A stretch of 64,000 nucleotides of DNA from Stichopus chloronotus (GCA_021234535.1 CM037840.1:12913415-12977414), one strand, 5' to 3'; positions 1-12,300 are shown, counted from the stretch's first letter. A program made the numbers and translations. Notes: generated by a model from the sequence alone, not told the origin.

Positions 1-1300
1 TTTTCATGGTTGGCTTATTTTTATGTTTGTTAGCAGAAATCAGTTGGAAAAATAATGGGACCAAGCTGGCGCATGAACTTACGAAAGGTTAAAGGTCATA
101 CCAGCTGCCAATTTCCACATTTTGGGCAATTTTGCGTTTTTGATATGTACAATGAATGCATGCGCCAACATTGTCCCTGTGAACTCTAAGTAGTTCATGT
201 TTATATGGGCACTTTTTTACACATTCTATGTAAAATCAGAGTAGGACTTACTTGGCGGGATGAACGTTAATGTAGCGTTTACTCGGGAATGAAACGTTTA
301 ACAGGTTTGGAGCAGCCGGTATATACTGATGCTTTTGCTCCTACCGACGCAGCTTATTTGTAAACGCTATATCTCAGTAGCTTAGCTTGGACAAAATTAC
401 ATATTTGATATGTAAGTGTATCACATTGATTTAAACATTCCTATAAATTTTCGTGGAGGTCACAGGTCATTTGAGGTCAACAGGGGTCAAATTGGGAAAA
501 TATTGTAAGCATGATATTTCAAGAAGGTAAACTTGGGCAGATCTCCCAGTTCAATTGTAGGTGTATAGTATCTCACTGAGTATACAAGAATTCCATTGTC
601 TTTAGTGAAGGTCAAATGTCATTTGCGGTCAACAGGGTCACATTACGGAATTCTTGTAAATATCATCTCTCAAGAAGGGGAGTTTGGACAGATATCATAT
701 TCAGTATTTAGTTGTATCTCATTTAGCACAAGAACCAGTCTTTAATGGATGTAAAATGTCATTCGATGTCAACAAAGGTCAAATTGTGAAAGCCTCGTAG
801 ACATGATTTCAAAGAAAGGAAGCTTGCACAGATCTCATATTTCATGTATTTCATGTAGGCCTAAAGCATACGTACCTTAATATGACACATACTGATGCAA
901 TTATATCAGATTCAGAAAAAAAAAAATTGGATCATCGAAACCACTATGCACTTCTGCATTCTGGTTTATGAGATGTATTCTCACACACACCACTTTTAAT
1001 CTGACAGAACATTTACGATTGACTATTAGTTGACTATTAGACTATGCAAAGTCTTTCTTGGCGAATTCCTCTCCTTTGATACGTTCCCCACAATTTGAGC
1101 TGCAGCCTATTTACACCCACTGCCGATGATATATACTCATCTAGTAATCGCGTTTCCCTGTGATCGCCGTCCGCCGGAAAGATTTCGGACACTCGATATA
1201 ATTATGTACTCATGAATAGTCACGTTTGACGTTACAGTTAATACATATTTAAATACTACGCGTTGATCTCATGAGATGAGCCAATGGAAGTGACCGAACA
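1..1300. other. Gene-free flank with AGGTCA-rich repeat
   Basis: No coding exon was recognised here. The stretch 420-860 is a dispersed repeat built from degenerate blocks that alternate 'ggtcatttgaggtcaacagg'-like text with 'tatctcaagaag'-like text. The same text recurs at 13.6-14.2, 36.1-36.6, 50.5-50.7 and 59.6-60.0 kb. The rest is AT-rich unique-looking sequence leading up to a possible first exon at 1301. Confidence 0.6.
420..860 (+). repeat. Dispersed repeat with DR1/DR4-type AGGTCA half-sites
   Basis: AGGTCA occurs at 457-462, 464-469 and 474-479, so one-base and four-base (TTTG) spacings follow each other. Diverged versions of the block reappear near 600 and 740 with the half-sites partly mutated. 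The same family is present at five other places in the window. It is a multi-copy element of unknown class. Confidence 0.65.
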
Positions 1301-1935
1301 ATGAGAGAAAATAATGGTACGTTCAAATATAAAGGTAAGAACTTTTTAAAAGAGTGATATTTATATAATAGTAAAATAATGATACAGTGCAAACTATCAC
1401 ATAGGGTGATTTTGGTCCCTGTAATGATGGGGCAGAATTTTTGTGTGGAGAACCCGACCTATGTATGGGAATTTCCGGGTTGTGGATTTTTCACTACTTA
1501 CACGGAGATTGACTGCCTCAGGTAGAAATTACACGCTTGAGCTGGCCCAGTAACTTTGGTCAATTACCTTTGCAATCTTAGCTGGGATATTGGTTACTCC
1601 ATCAACACACAAGTAGGTCTGTTTCTAGGATGTTTATAGACTACATCCTATTTTGTGTTCTGCATGCTTTTTAATTAATCTTGGTAAACTTTCCTTATTT
1701 TCTGTGCAGAAATAAGACAACAAACTGATAAGAGAAGCAGAACAAGGAATTTGTTAAAACAAAGAAAAGAATACATGGCCCAGCTTAAGTGAGTGTTGAC
1801 TAGGCACACAATTACAGTTAGCTTAGAGCTTATAAAGATAATGTTTCACACCATTTCACCGCTGTAGGGAGAAAGCTAGCAATGATGGTTATTGCCTAAT
1901 TGTCCATGAACTGGAAAGATATTATCACAGTGAAG
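1301..1935 (+). CDS. Putative 5' coding module A (three exons), possibly of the zinc-finger gene
   Basis: Three exons join in one open frame: 1301-1334 (ATG, ends before GTAAGA), 1710-1788 (after TGTGCAG, before GTGAGT) and 1868-1935 (after CTGTAG, before GTAGGT). They encode about 60 residues starting MRENNGTFKYK, basic and charged in the middle (RSRTRNLLKQRKEYMAQLK), with no domain I recognise. The phases agree at both junctions, which is unlikely by chance. The module ends in phase 1, the phase required by the zinc-finger exon at 11931, so it may be an alternative N-terminus of that gene. It could instead belong to a separate gene continuing into 2132-2288 if the donor at 1940 (AG|GTTGGA) is used. 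The splice model is inferred from sequence only. Confidence 0.5.
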
Positions 1936-2131
1936 GTAGGTTGGAGTGAAAAAAAATCTTTCCCCATGACTACTGGGGACAGAATCACGCTATGTGACAA
2001 ATCTTTTACATCTGAATCTTAAAAAAGACTTATGAAAAGTGTTTGAAGACATATAGCATCATTATCTGACAATCTTCATTTTACTTTTGCTATACCCCTA
2101 TTTTGGTCTGTTCTATTTCGCCTCGACGTAG

Positions 2132-2288
2132 GCCTAAGGAAAAATTTTCTAAGTACAAAAGTAACCGTAAATTAACTTTCACCCTATCACCAGATTTGCC
2201 TGCGGCCGAAATAGCTGGATATACCGCTAAGAGAGACCCAGAACAGTTGAAGAGTTACCATGATATTTGCGAAACTAATCAGTCGAAG
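2132..2288 (+). CDS. Possible exon following module A
   Basis: The frame is open between an acceptor (cgacgtag) and a donor directly before a run of 14 C. It encodes about 52 residues (begins PKEKFSKYKSNRK) rich in lysine and polar residues, with codon-like composition. It is in frame with module A only if the previous exon ends at 1939 rather than 1935. I know no homologue, and the downstream exon cannot be identified. It may be a retained or chance open stretch. Confidence 0.3.
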
Positions 2289-5200
2289 GTCCCCCCCCCC
2301 CCCCCATCATCATTCCCATCATGGCCGTGATTGGCTTCTACCGAATTTGGTAGCGAAAAACAATGGTTTTAGTGAAAAGATGCATAATTTAACCGAGTGT
2401 CCAGGCAGAGTCTGCGAAGACATCGGCCAATGACGGGAGTACACACTCTTCCGGAAGAGTAGTACACTAAATATATGGATGTTCCTTCCGAGGCGGCGGA
2501 ACCAAGATTATTACCGAAGCAGACTCTGCAGAGTCTAGTTGATCATGTATTCATACAATGTTTTTTGCATGTGTCCTGCCAAAATGTTCAAGTTTGGGCC
2601 GTAATGCAGGTCAACCAGTTGCAGCCGTTTACCCAATGTCCCAGGGATTCCTTGTACCCAGGGTTCAATGGTCCTCGTTTTTGTATTATTTCAATGGTTG
2701 CCAATGAGTACAACTACAAGGTTAGTCATTCCTGGGGTTCGATCTTCCCGAACCCTGAAAATATCACTGACCCCGGGAACATCGCACCCTGGGATCATTG
2801 AAACTGGTGAACATTGACACAGTCCCATAGGCCTACTGTATGTCACATTCATTGGGTAGTTATTATTAACTAATCCCCCGGCGTTTGTTGTGACCTTATA
2901 TTTCTATGGGAGACATGTGTTGTCCATGGGCGTTTTACACTTTTATAATTGCAACGCCCATGGACGTCTACATCCCGTTCTCCGGACTCCGGTGTGTCTA
3001 GTGTATTTCTCTGGTGGATCTTAGCAAGTCGACCAGTGCACACTGCAGTGACGGCACAGTGGCCCTACACTTTTCTCTACAGTACAGTACGTGTACTGTA
3101 CGGCAGGCTCAGGATTAAGTGACAGATAACAACGATCCTACAGTTCAAGACCAGATGTTGTGCAGTTAATTTACAATTCCTTGGAATGGTAATATTGTGT
3201 GAACGTAAAGCACAGTGTAAGCATAAATTACAACGTGATGTTAGTGGTAAGGGATAATCTACTGTTACTGTAGTGTTATTGTTATTAACGTCAGACCCAA
3301 CTAGGCCTAGGCCTAACTGTCTGACTAACGAAAGGCTGTACAGTTCCTAGCCTAGAACATGGCTCTGTCCTAACCTGTAGTAGGACACCCCATAGTAATG
3401 CCTATTTGCAATGCCATGCAGCCCAAACCTGACCCCTAACACTTATAGCCTTGTTGTAATAGGTCAAGTGACTAGCCACTTCTCTTCAAACATTGAACAA
3501 TTATTGTAGCAGAACCGGGTCCTGTGGTAAATGCATGTCTGTGGAGTGTGGGTAAATGTAGTAAACTTTACAAATTAACATGCACGACCATATTCCAGAC
3601 CATAGCACAGTATAGTAGTAGTACTGTTTACTTAATTTAACGTACAAAGGTTATCGTCAATTGTGTACTAGGCTACTTATGTCTACGAAATTACCTGATG
3701 AGAAAAAGAGAGCCTAAGAAAAGTGTTTTGACATTTGTCAAGCCCAATTTCCTGCAGTCAGGCTGATGCCAGAATTAACTCACGGTATCAAATAATGTTG
3801 GGCTAGGGGCCTACTGTACGTATCTTGAACAGTACTGTGCCTTACATAACTGGTAACATAATGCACACCCTAGTTGATCATGGACTAGGCCTAGGTGTAC
3901 CAAGTACCACACTGTAATACTATTTAAAGAGCCTAACAGCAAATTAGTTGTGCAACATAGCATGCTCCCATATTTACATGCAATATCATATGCAGAGCTT
4001 TCATTCAACTTTTAGTGACTGATGAGAGTGAGATTTGCCTTGAGGTCATTGACGTGGAACATGATTTCTGTTCTATGAGGAGCATTACACTGGTGGAGGG
4101 TGTTCCTATTTTGGCCTGACATTTGGCAAGATTGAAGGAACTGGCACTTCTGCCACTTCACTGTTTGTCCAGGATTTAGTTTCTCAGTGGTAACAGGCAT
4201 GCAGGTATGGAACAAGAAAAATATTGAGGAGGGTGGCAGTGTCGTAGTGTTATTGCCATATTGTGAAATCAGCAAGCGATATCGTCCTGAGACTTTGCTC
4301 CTGATATCGTTGTCAAATGACCGAAAAAATATGGTCTTTGCACTTGAGGAAAATTTGTTTCTTACAGTAGAACAGATTTGAATCACATACTATTATTTAA
4401 CATTTGGAAACATGAAAACAGACCTTAAGGTTGTATTAACTTAAATGAACTTGTTTTATTTGTCTGAAAATAAAATGTCGTGTCAGAGTAAAGGTTAGAC
4501 TAAGGCTGTGCATTGTGACTTTTGCACACAATCCACAGTTTGAAACATACAGTATTTAGTCAGGTGTACTTTGATCCAACTTACACCAATAATATCGTTG
4601 GGCAACTGGAAGAAACTTGCTCCTAAAAACATTTTTAATAATTTTATATCACAACAACACTCAGGAATGAGTTGGTGAAAGCTCGCAGGGCTGTTTAATT
4701 GGAGCGGCACCATTGGTTTGCGTGGAGCATACAAGCCAATTTAGGGTTGACAAAAAACCAGATGACTGGGAATGGCATTTTGCGAGTGCCCTATGCAGTG
4801 TTTACCCAGCCTTGAAGTAGGGATTTTTCATCTGCAATTTGAATTATGCATTCTCTTTCAGTTAGTCCAGCAGCACTTGGCAAATATTGAGTCGGGGGGG
4901 GGGGTAAAAATACCTTTGCCCTTTCCTCTACACCATCCCGTCACCACCTGGTAACGGTTCACACACAGAGAAAACAAATTTGTTGACTATTTCTTGCCTT
5001 CGTCTTGTAACAAAACAAGACACATAAGTGAAAGATAGAAATCTCAGTACAGTATAATAAGTTCTTGAAGGAACCAAGCTACCAAAGAAGTATGGTACTG
5101 TAGGTTACTCCTTGCCATTCTCGATATTGTTGCCATGTATACTTTTTAAAACTTCCTAAGAAGGCACTCCATGTCTGTCAGGAGGGCTTTGCAGATCCAG

Positions 5201-6084
5201 ACATAAAAGCCTACAATGTGAATTCCTGTGCACAACAGCCTATTGCAGTGTGCAAGAATAACCATGGAATATGAGAAACTGAATGAAATTCATCCTCTTC
5301 TTCCACAGTAGAAATTTCTTACTCCAAGGTTACATACATACTGTACATTATTTCTGAGAATTTTCAAGGTCTTTGTTTTCACTCAGGCTACTGGTTTACA
5401 AGATTATCAATAGATTGACAGAAACTCTGTACAATCCACCTCCCACCTGTTTATTTATTACAGGGGATGTCCTTTTTTATGTACGTCTCTGCAACGACAA
5501 GACCGATTTCATTACAAAAAGTAATGGTAACTTTGTATAATAGTTACAATACTGTAGTTAAAATAGTTTGTAATAGTAACTGTGAAGACCACACTTGGAC
5601 ATAGTTACAGTACTGTTCTATTTGTAGTGACCGATGAGTCAGAGTAAAGGACGGTAGGCATACTGTGATTGTAACAATTATTTTTGAGATGGAATGAGCT
5701 ATAGGCCTACAGTAGCTGGATTATTGCAATATTAATTCTACTGTATGTATTGCACTTCTCTGCACATAATGGAGACTATGAATGATTAGCTGGAAAAGGA
5801 AGTCAGGTGAATCCGTGTGAATTCAGTGTGATAGCTGATGTTTTGCTGACCTCAGACACTTCCTTTTTTACTATGAGTGGAAGTTTTTTACACCATACTT
5901 GTACTGATGTATTGCATGGGAGACTGTTGCTTTGTCATGAAAGCCTGAGATTGAGTGGAAATGCATGCCTCTCACGCCAATTGCGTGAGAGTCGACAGCC
6001 CTGCGTGCGGTACACGCACGTGGCAATACATATATGCAGAAGGTCTTTTAGTGCTTTACTGATCTACAATTACTTTGCTTCAAA
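2289..6084. other. Non-coding stretch, intron or intergenic
   Basis: No convincing exon was found. The run of C at 2290-2303 is followed by a locally GC-richer part (2300-3100). A perfect 13-bp inverted repeat lies at 2922-2934 / 2953-2965. Lineage-typical 'acagta/tactgt' words are dense throughout. Two open frames on opposite strands overlap at 4.0-4.4 kb, but neither resembles a known protein nor has convincing splice borders. A 9-bp-arm hairpin (ctctcacgc / gcgtgagag) sits near 5970, about 110 bases before the ATG at 6085. Confidence 0.5.
2922..2965. repeat. Perfect 13-bp inverted repeat
   Basis: GTCCATGGGCGTT at 2922-2934 is exactly complementary to AACGCCCATGGAC at 2953-2965, with an 18-base loop. 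It may be the remnant of a small palindromic element or a transcribed hairpin. No function is assigned. Confidence 0.7.
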
Positions 6085-6959
6085 ATGAACAAATTGAAGG
6101 TGAGTATGCTTCACTTGAGACTGTAACATGATAAATTTACTTTTAAGCTATGAGCATGTCTCCTTATTGTTGAGATCACATCAGATTTATGAAGTAAACT
6201 CACCATATTTTTCAACATTAACATGATCACATCAGATATCATTGAATATAGTCAATCCTTCATTGATTGTGGCAGCCTCTTTAAAGGGAAAATGCAGTCA
6301 TCCCAAACTGCATTTAGTATACCCCCTACACTAATTCATGAATGGTCATTTTTCATTGTATTATATCATTTTTGTTTCTGAATTACTTATTTTTGAGGCA
6401 TAAAACCCCATTTGTGTTACTGAATTGCTCATTTTTGTGGCATAAAACCTTGCTTTTAAATGCAAAACTGAGATTCAGCAGCATCATGAAAAACACTTAG
6501 AGGAGAAATGAGAAGAGAATTGCAAGATTTTGATGATTTTCGGTTCTCTTGCATCAGCAAAGGAACCCACAGTATGCAATAAGGTTGTCATGTGTGTGTT
6601 TGTCTGTGACACTTGCTTGGGTACTATCTAACTTTAATAATAAGGGAAAGTTGGATTAAAGTCAAACTTGATATGTAGGTGTGCCATATGGAGAAGGTGT
6701 GCCCTATTGTTTTTGTTGTGGATCAAAGTCACCTGGTGAGTGGTGACATTAGGGGCCAAATTTTGAAAATCTTTTTAAGAGCATATCCCAAGTTAGAGAG
6801 TTTGTACAAAGTGTATACTTGGTATACTTATGCATCCTAATAATGATAATAATAAACAGACTTTGAAACTGGCAGAATCCACCAACGTGCTCATGGCTCT
6901 TTGCAAAACGAGAAGAAAAAGTAGAGAACTAAAGAACATGCTCAACGAAATAGGCTACA
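6085..6959 (+). CDS. Putative 5' coding module B (two exons) of the zinc-finger gene
   Basis: A short first exon, 6085-6099 (MNKLK), ends at a strong donor (GTGAGT) and joins in frame to 6860-6959, which follows 'aaacag' and precedes GTAAGT. The 38 residues (start MNKLKTLKLAESTNVLMALC) are leucine- and lysine-rich, look helical, and resemble no domain I know. The module ends in phase 1, so splicing to the exon at 11931 keeps the frame and leads into the acidic region and zinc fingers. It would be an alternative to the first exon at 9355 and to module A. The acceptor at 6858 has a weak pyrimidine tract, which lowers certainty. Confidence 0.5.
6590..6845 (+). repeat. Dispersed repeat shared with 22.7-22.9 kb
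   Basis: After a GT-rich lead (tgtgtgtttgtctgtgac) comes 'gggaaagttggattaaagtc' and 'gtgccatatggagaagg', and later 'acttggtata'. The same order of motifs, diverged, is seen at 22670-22900. It lies within the putative intron of module B. Class unknown. Confidence 0.55.
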
Positions 6960-7638
6960 GTAAGTTTCAGTTTGAATAAGATAGGCCTAGATGTTTTCAA
7001 TCTTTTCTTTAAGTGTCAAGTGACTCTGAAGAAAGAACTGCTCTGGGCAAAGTAGCCACAACAATCTCCCTCCCACCCATGCAGGATTAGCCATGCATTC
7101 AGCCAGCAGACATTCTGAATTTTGACTCACGTGAGCTGTATATACAGTAGGGGGTCAACAGGTTAGAAATATAGCGAGGCACACAGTCATTCCAAGACTT
7201 GTGCACAGAAGTTAAATTCTGTATATGCTATGTATATTCTATGTATTCTTTGTGATACAGGTAACCAATGTAACTACTTCAAGAGAATCAAGATTGAAGT
7301 GATGTGACGATTTTGACAGAGCAATAATTATGGTGAGAAGATGAATGTGGTTTATTCTGGTGGAGGTCAAGCCAGAGGCAAAGGTAAGGACAGTAATGTT
7401 ATGGCAATCTTGGTCTACCATACACTTTTTTGTGAAACCTCTATACTCTATATTGCCATCATCTGTGTATCCTGCTTCTGGTCAGAGAGGTAAATTTTAC
7501 TTTACTTTCTTGGTATGGATGCTTATATGGCTTATCATGGTATAGTGTAAGAACGATGGAGGTTTTGTATACTGTATGCAGCAGTAGTATCACAGAAATA
7601 GATGAACCAGAACACATCATGGAAGTTGGACAAGCAAG

Positions 7639-8175
7639 AACTAGAAATGTGGTTGCAAAATCGCAACCACCTGGTTAGGAGTCTACAGTTGTTCTGCACT
7701 TAGTGTCCTTTGAGACAGTGTTGGGGATGGTGCACTATTCATGATGTCATGGACAGTACCTGGACGTGCGTCTCTTTATCAAGAGGCAGTCTTTTGTTCA
7801 ATGTTTCTTAATTCACATTGAGTAGTCACAGTACAATTGAGTTTATTGTGTAGAGCAAATCATGTGGACAAGAGCGAGTCCTCTAGTTAATGTTAGGTTG
7901 GGATATGGCTTAACAAGACAAGTTTTTATTTTGACAGTTATGTATTTTATTGTTTTGCAAAAGAGTATTTGAGTAAGTCAGACTCCCAATGGTATACTTG
8001 CAAGGACGATATCTGTTGATTCTGTTGTATTGCATGCCTCTGTATATGGTCGCTGTCTCCCTGGAGAGACTATACACACTTTGCATGCATCCAATTTACA
8101 TCTCTACAACACCATGATGTTTACATCTCTACAACACCATGATGGTTGCGATTTTTGTAACCACATTTCCTAGTT
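7639..8175. mobile_element. MITE-like element with ~33-bp terminal inverted repeats
   Basis: The left end (7639-7670, aactagaaatgtggttgc...) matches the reverse complement of the right end (8142-8175, ...gtaaccacatttcctagtt) over about 33 bases with a few differences. Each end contains its own small hairpin (ggttgc/gcaacc). The 537-bp interior has no open frame, so it is non-autonomous. A 22-base direct duplication (acatctctacaacaccatga...) lies just inside the right end. No clear target-site duplication was found, so the superfamily is not assigned. Confidence 0.65.
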
Positions 8176-8475
8176 ACACTAGAACTCTGTCTGTAAGAGT
8201 TGTTTGACTTTGGAAGGAGTTAGAACAAATTGTATAGACCTATGCATGGAAGAACTATAGTACTATTAATCTTGCTAGATTGAGGTGTTTAAGCTATGTG
8301 ATTGCACCCTGGTTGTGTTAGTACTGCTGAACATTCAGAGTTGCTACATAGGCTAGTGCTGTTATGACATCTGTGGGCTGCGAAGGTCACGTAGTTTAAA
8401 ATTGTTTAGGGTAATATACTGTTATTTGCAAATGTTCAGCTAAATAGTGGGACACAGGTATCCCTGGTATATTAG

Positions 8476-8510
8476 TAGCTCATACCAGCTACAGTAGCTG
8501 GTGTGAGCTA
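8476..8510. repeat. 16-bp-stem hairpin
   Basis: The arms 8476-8491 and 8495-8510 pair over 16 positions, with one G-T pair and a three-base loop (cag). It stands at the left edge of a repeat (8515-8830) also seen at 23.5-23.8 kb, so it may be that element's border. Confidence 0.65.
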
Positions 8511-8514
8511 TTGT

Positions 8515-8830
8515 AATGGTGTGGCATCACTCTATCTGTTCACAATTTTTCAAAATGCTTCTTCTCCGTCATGCTTTCATTCATTTGCATGAAACTTGGA
8601 CACAGTGCTCCATAGGTGGTGGACCATTTGGGGGTGTTCAAAAAAGTTTTGGTCCGAGGTCCCATGCAGGCCCTATGTCCCTTTTTATGAACTTTTGCAA
8701 AATGATTCTCCTACAGATTCTCTTGTACAATGTTCATGGTTTGTCACAATAATACTCTACAGTTTTAGTGGTACCTTCAGGGTTCAATCTATGTTAGTCA
8801 CTTAGTCTTCCCAAATCTGTCAACTTTGTG
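8515..8830 (+). repeat. Dispersed repeat shared with 23.5-23.8 kb
   Basis: The motif order 'ggtgttcaa', 'gttttggtccgaggtc', 'ggccctatgtcc', 'ttttatgaa', 'ttctcctacagatt' also occurs, diverged, at 23537-23760. The block contains overlapping open frames, but their protein text matches nothing known. It is probably a non-coding repeat. Confidence 0.55.
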
Positions 8831-9354
8831 TCAAGTCTCAAGTGAACTCGAATGAATTAGTAGTTAATAATTTAAAATTTTGGAAAATTTGCAACCAATT
8901 TTCTACATAACTACTAATTCATATGCCCACTGCTAGTACAAACCAAGTAGAAAGTGTACAAAAAATTTCATAATATCAGTTTCATAGTTTCATAATTATT
9001 GGATGTCAAACTTGAATAATGATGCAATTATAAGCATTGTAATGAGGTAGTGCCCCTTAAGTGTATCACAAATTTATTGACAAAGATCCAACTTCTGTAC
9101 TGTTTGTGCTCTATAGTTTATGATACTTTGCAAGTTATGCAGTCCTACAGATTCTCTTGTACATGCAATGTTGGTGATTCAATACAATGAATACTGCTGG
9201 TGGTTCCTATGACATGATATAGACGTGATACTGTTATATACCCTCAGGGTGTTTAGATATGAGCCTCTGCACCATTTACAGTAGAAGTTCCTCTTGTTTT
9301 TTCCCAACATTAGACAACAGGGTCAGTGAACCTTGAAGGAAAAGAAGACACAAC
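8831..9354. other. Non-coding stretch upstream of the 9355 exon
   Basis: AT-rich sequence with no exon recognised. Part (8900-9060) may extend the preceding repeat. A stop lies in frame 19 bases upstream of the ATG at 9355, so that exon is a start exon unless an unseen acceptor lies inside it. Possible acceptors are at 9312 (attag) and 9320 (aacag) for a 5' untranslated exon. Confidence 0.45.
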
Positions 9355-12300
9355 ATGACTGAATCCCAAGAAGCAAATATCTCTCCAGCAACTGGTACAG
9401 TATGGTCTAAATTGAGATTTTGTGCCTGTATGTCTGACTTGTTCCAAGAATGTAAAGTACAGTCATGTGCACCTTTTAATGATTGAAATCTTGGAACATG
9501 CTTTAAGTGTATTAGAACATGCAGTGCATATTGAATTTTTACACTCTAAGAATGTAAAGGTGGTATTCCATTTTCACCTGTCTTTGTGCCGTGGTGCATA
9601 ATGGTACCGATTTTTCTGTGTTGTGCAAGAGTACTGTGCAGTAGATTGGATATATCGTATCGAGGTGTTAGGCAATGGGCATGCTACTCAGAGAGTATTC
9701 TGTCTGATGAATCTTCTGCAGAAGATCTGGCACAAGTGAACATGTGTGCAGTACCATACAAAGGGACATTAAAGCAGGATGTACAGTTCTGTAATTCCTG
9801 CATTTTCAAAGTGTAACGGTCAAAAGGACTGGCTATACTTTCAACAATTGTGAAAAGCTGTGGAAAGTACTTCCCTGTAGTTTATTTGTCCAAAAATCAC
9901 CATACCTGTACTTCCAAAAGAAACTTGCATGAGACTTTTATCATGGTTATTTGCATATGGAAATCATGGACATTTATCACAGGAGAGAGTTCTATCTTTT
10001 TTTGTCAAAAAGACTAAATTAGTCTTTTTTCTTGTGCTGTAGCAAACTCACTACAAATTTTTCCTGAAAGAAAGGTGGCATAGATGTTGTTTTCTAGGTT
10101 GGTATCAAATTGAAGGGAAAGAAGGAAGGCTAATGACAAAGGCTGTTTTTTTTGTCTTTCACTGAAGAGTACATCCTGCTTTAAGTATGTTACTTTGGAG
10201 ATTTCTTGAATCTGCAGTCCTTGCACAACAGGTTTGCAGTCACTTTAAAAAAATCTTCATGTTGTGTGGGTATCAATGAAGTCAAAAAGAGCATTACAGC
10301 TGCTACTGTATGTGGACGGAGGCGGAGAGTTTAGAAAAAAAAGAATCAGCTGCTTGGTCTGTAATGGGGCAAATGGATACATGCAGAAGAGATTTGTGAA
10401 TCAATGTCCTGTCAGCTGAGAAAAAAATCAAGTTCATGTAGGTTTCACTCTTGTCATGGTACAGTGGAAATCTTTGCTGAAAAGTCTGAGAAATATATTT
10501 TGCAATACTCCAATAAATAGTACAATACTTTGGTCATGACCTGTGAGGGCAATGTATAATGCAAGAGAAAGAGTTCCCTACACTATGCAATGGAAGTAGG
10601 AAGCATTGCCATCGTCAAAGGCTATCATTGGACTTGATCCCAGCAAATGTTTCTGTACATGCATTGTACAGTTACTAGAATCACAATCAGTCAATGCAAA
10701 TAAACAGCATAATGCCTGCTAGTGAACATATAGAGTGACCCTGTGCTACTTTATCATGGACAGACAAGCTCATGGAGAAACCATTCTCTTGTAACTCACT
10801 TTAGTAGAGTATTGATAATTGCTCCTTGATAGCATCAATTAAGAGAACCAATGCCTCTGACTTTCATTCCTTAGCACATGTGTGACTAACCACCATGCCT
10901 CCATAGACCTGTGGAGCATTTACACATACAGTAGCATAATGTACTGTACATCAAAGATATTTTTGACAGTCACCTGGGAGTGAATTTGTGCACAGGACTG
11001 TGAAGTGGAGGATTGCATTATAAACTATGGTAGATGTTCAATGCCCTGTTTTTGGCCAAAAAGAGAGGAAGCTTCTTCCATGTGGGAAGAAGTCCGTAGA
11101 GGTTAAACTGAACTTCAGTCGTTTTATGCATGAATTTGCAAGTATTGTGCACCGGAGATGATCTCAGCTGTTTGCCGTCCATGCCAAAGGCCACATGGAT
11201 TCTATGAAGTTCACAAGCTAGTGATCTCCCATGTATTTCATGTTAACACATAGCTCATTATGTTAAATTACTGTGTATCTCATACTGAAAGGATCAAACA
11301 GTGCACAGCCAAATGTATGTTGTAAAGGACTACTGTAGTAGAATTCACTTAACTGTACTTTATACTTAAAAGCATTATCATTTGCCAGGCATATTTCATG
11401 ACTCTTGTATCTAAGATTGACCAGCTGGACAATAAGAAAGTTCTTACAATAACCATGGCAGGAAGCAAAAAGAAAAGGGGGAAAACATGTATACAGTAGT
11501 AACCAAACCTTCTTTGTCTGGTCTATATTGGTGCCAGTGAAGTTCTAGTAGAGTATTTCTGTCTTTTGTATTGGCAGGAAACTTCATCTTACAAAGATTT
11601 TGGTGCATTCTCTAGTGTCAGTGCATTATTTGAACTGATATGTCATTTTCATTCCACAACCAGCTGAAGGCAGGCTAGATGTTGTATCCATGGCAACAGT
11701 CACATTCGGGAAAATAAAACAAATGTCTTGAAGGCCACATTTAGAAGTTTTGTAAAAAACTCCTCTTAGAGCAAAATAACCCCAAAATGTTTAGATTGGA
11801 GTCGATGGTGTTACCGCGATGGTGTTGCTATTGTCACTAGAACTTTGTCCATCTGGTAAGATGGACAAAGTTCAATCAACACCAGTTTTCATTCCAGTTT
11901 TCATCACTGCTTGTTGTTTGTGTTTTACAGATGATGGTGATGATGATGCAGTTTGTATCAAACAAGAAATTATGGAAGATGACAATGACATCACAGAGGA
12001 TGAAGTACCCGCTTCTCTCCCTCCTTTTATCAGTGCAGGTATTGTATTCTTAATCTTTGCCCGGTAACTGTCATTTGCATCGTTGTTCTCTGTAGTGAAA
12101 ACTTGATCAACGGTGCGTGACGAACAGTCAGTTTACATTTACTAACGATACAATGATAAACTTACACAGAACATCACCAAAAAACCAATAATGTTGAGCA
12201 ATACCAGTATTAAAACTAGTGCTTATTGAGAGATGCATGCTGCAGAGATCATTTTCTCTCTGGTTGGGCAGATTTTGTTTTGAATGGAGAACACTAGCAA

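Noticed and set aside
2475..2801. 108-codon plus-strand frame near the module A exons
   Set aside because: No known motif, no acceptor/donor pair at sensible places, and the preceding segment in the same frame has stops; may still be a chance frame in GC-richer DNA.
5807..6088. 93-codon frame overlapping the ATG at 6085
   Set aside because: It ends in the wrong frame for MNKLK, shows no homology and lies where a promoter/5' UTR is expected.
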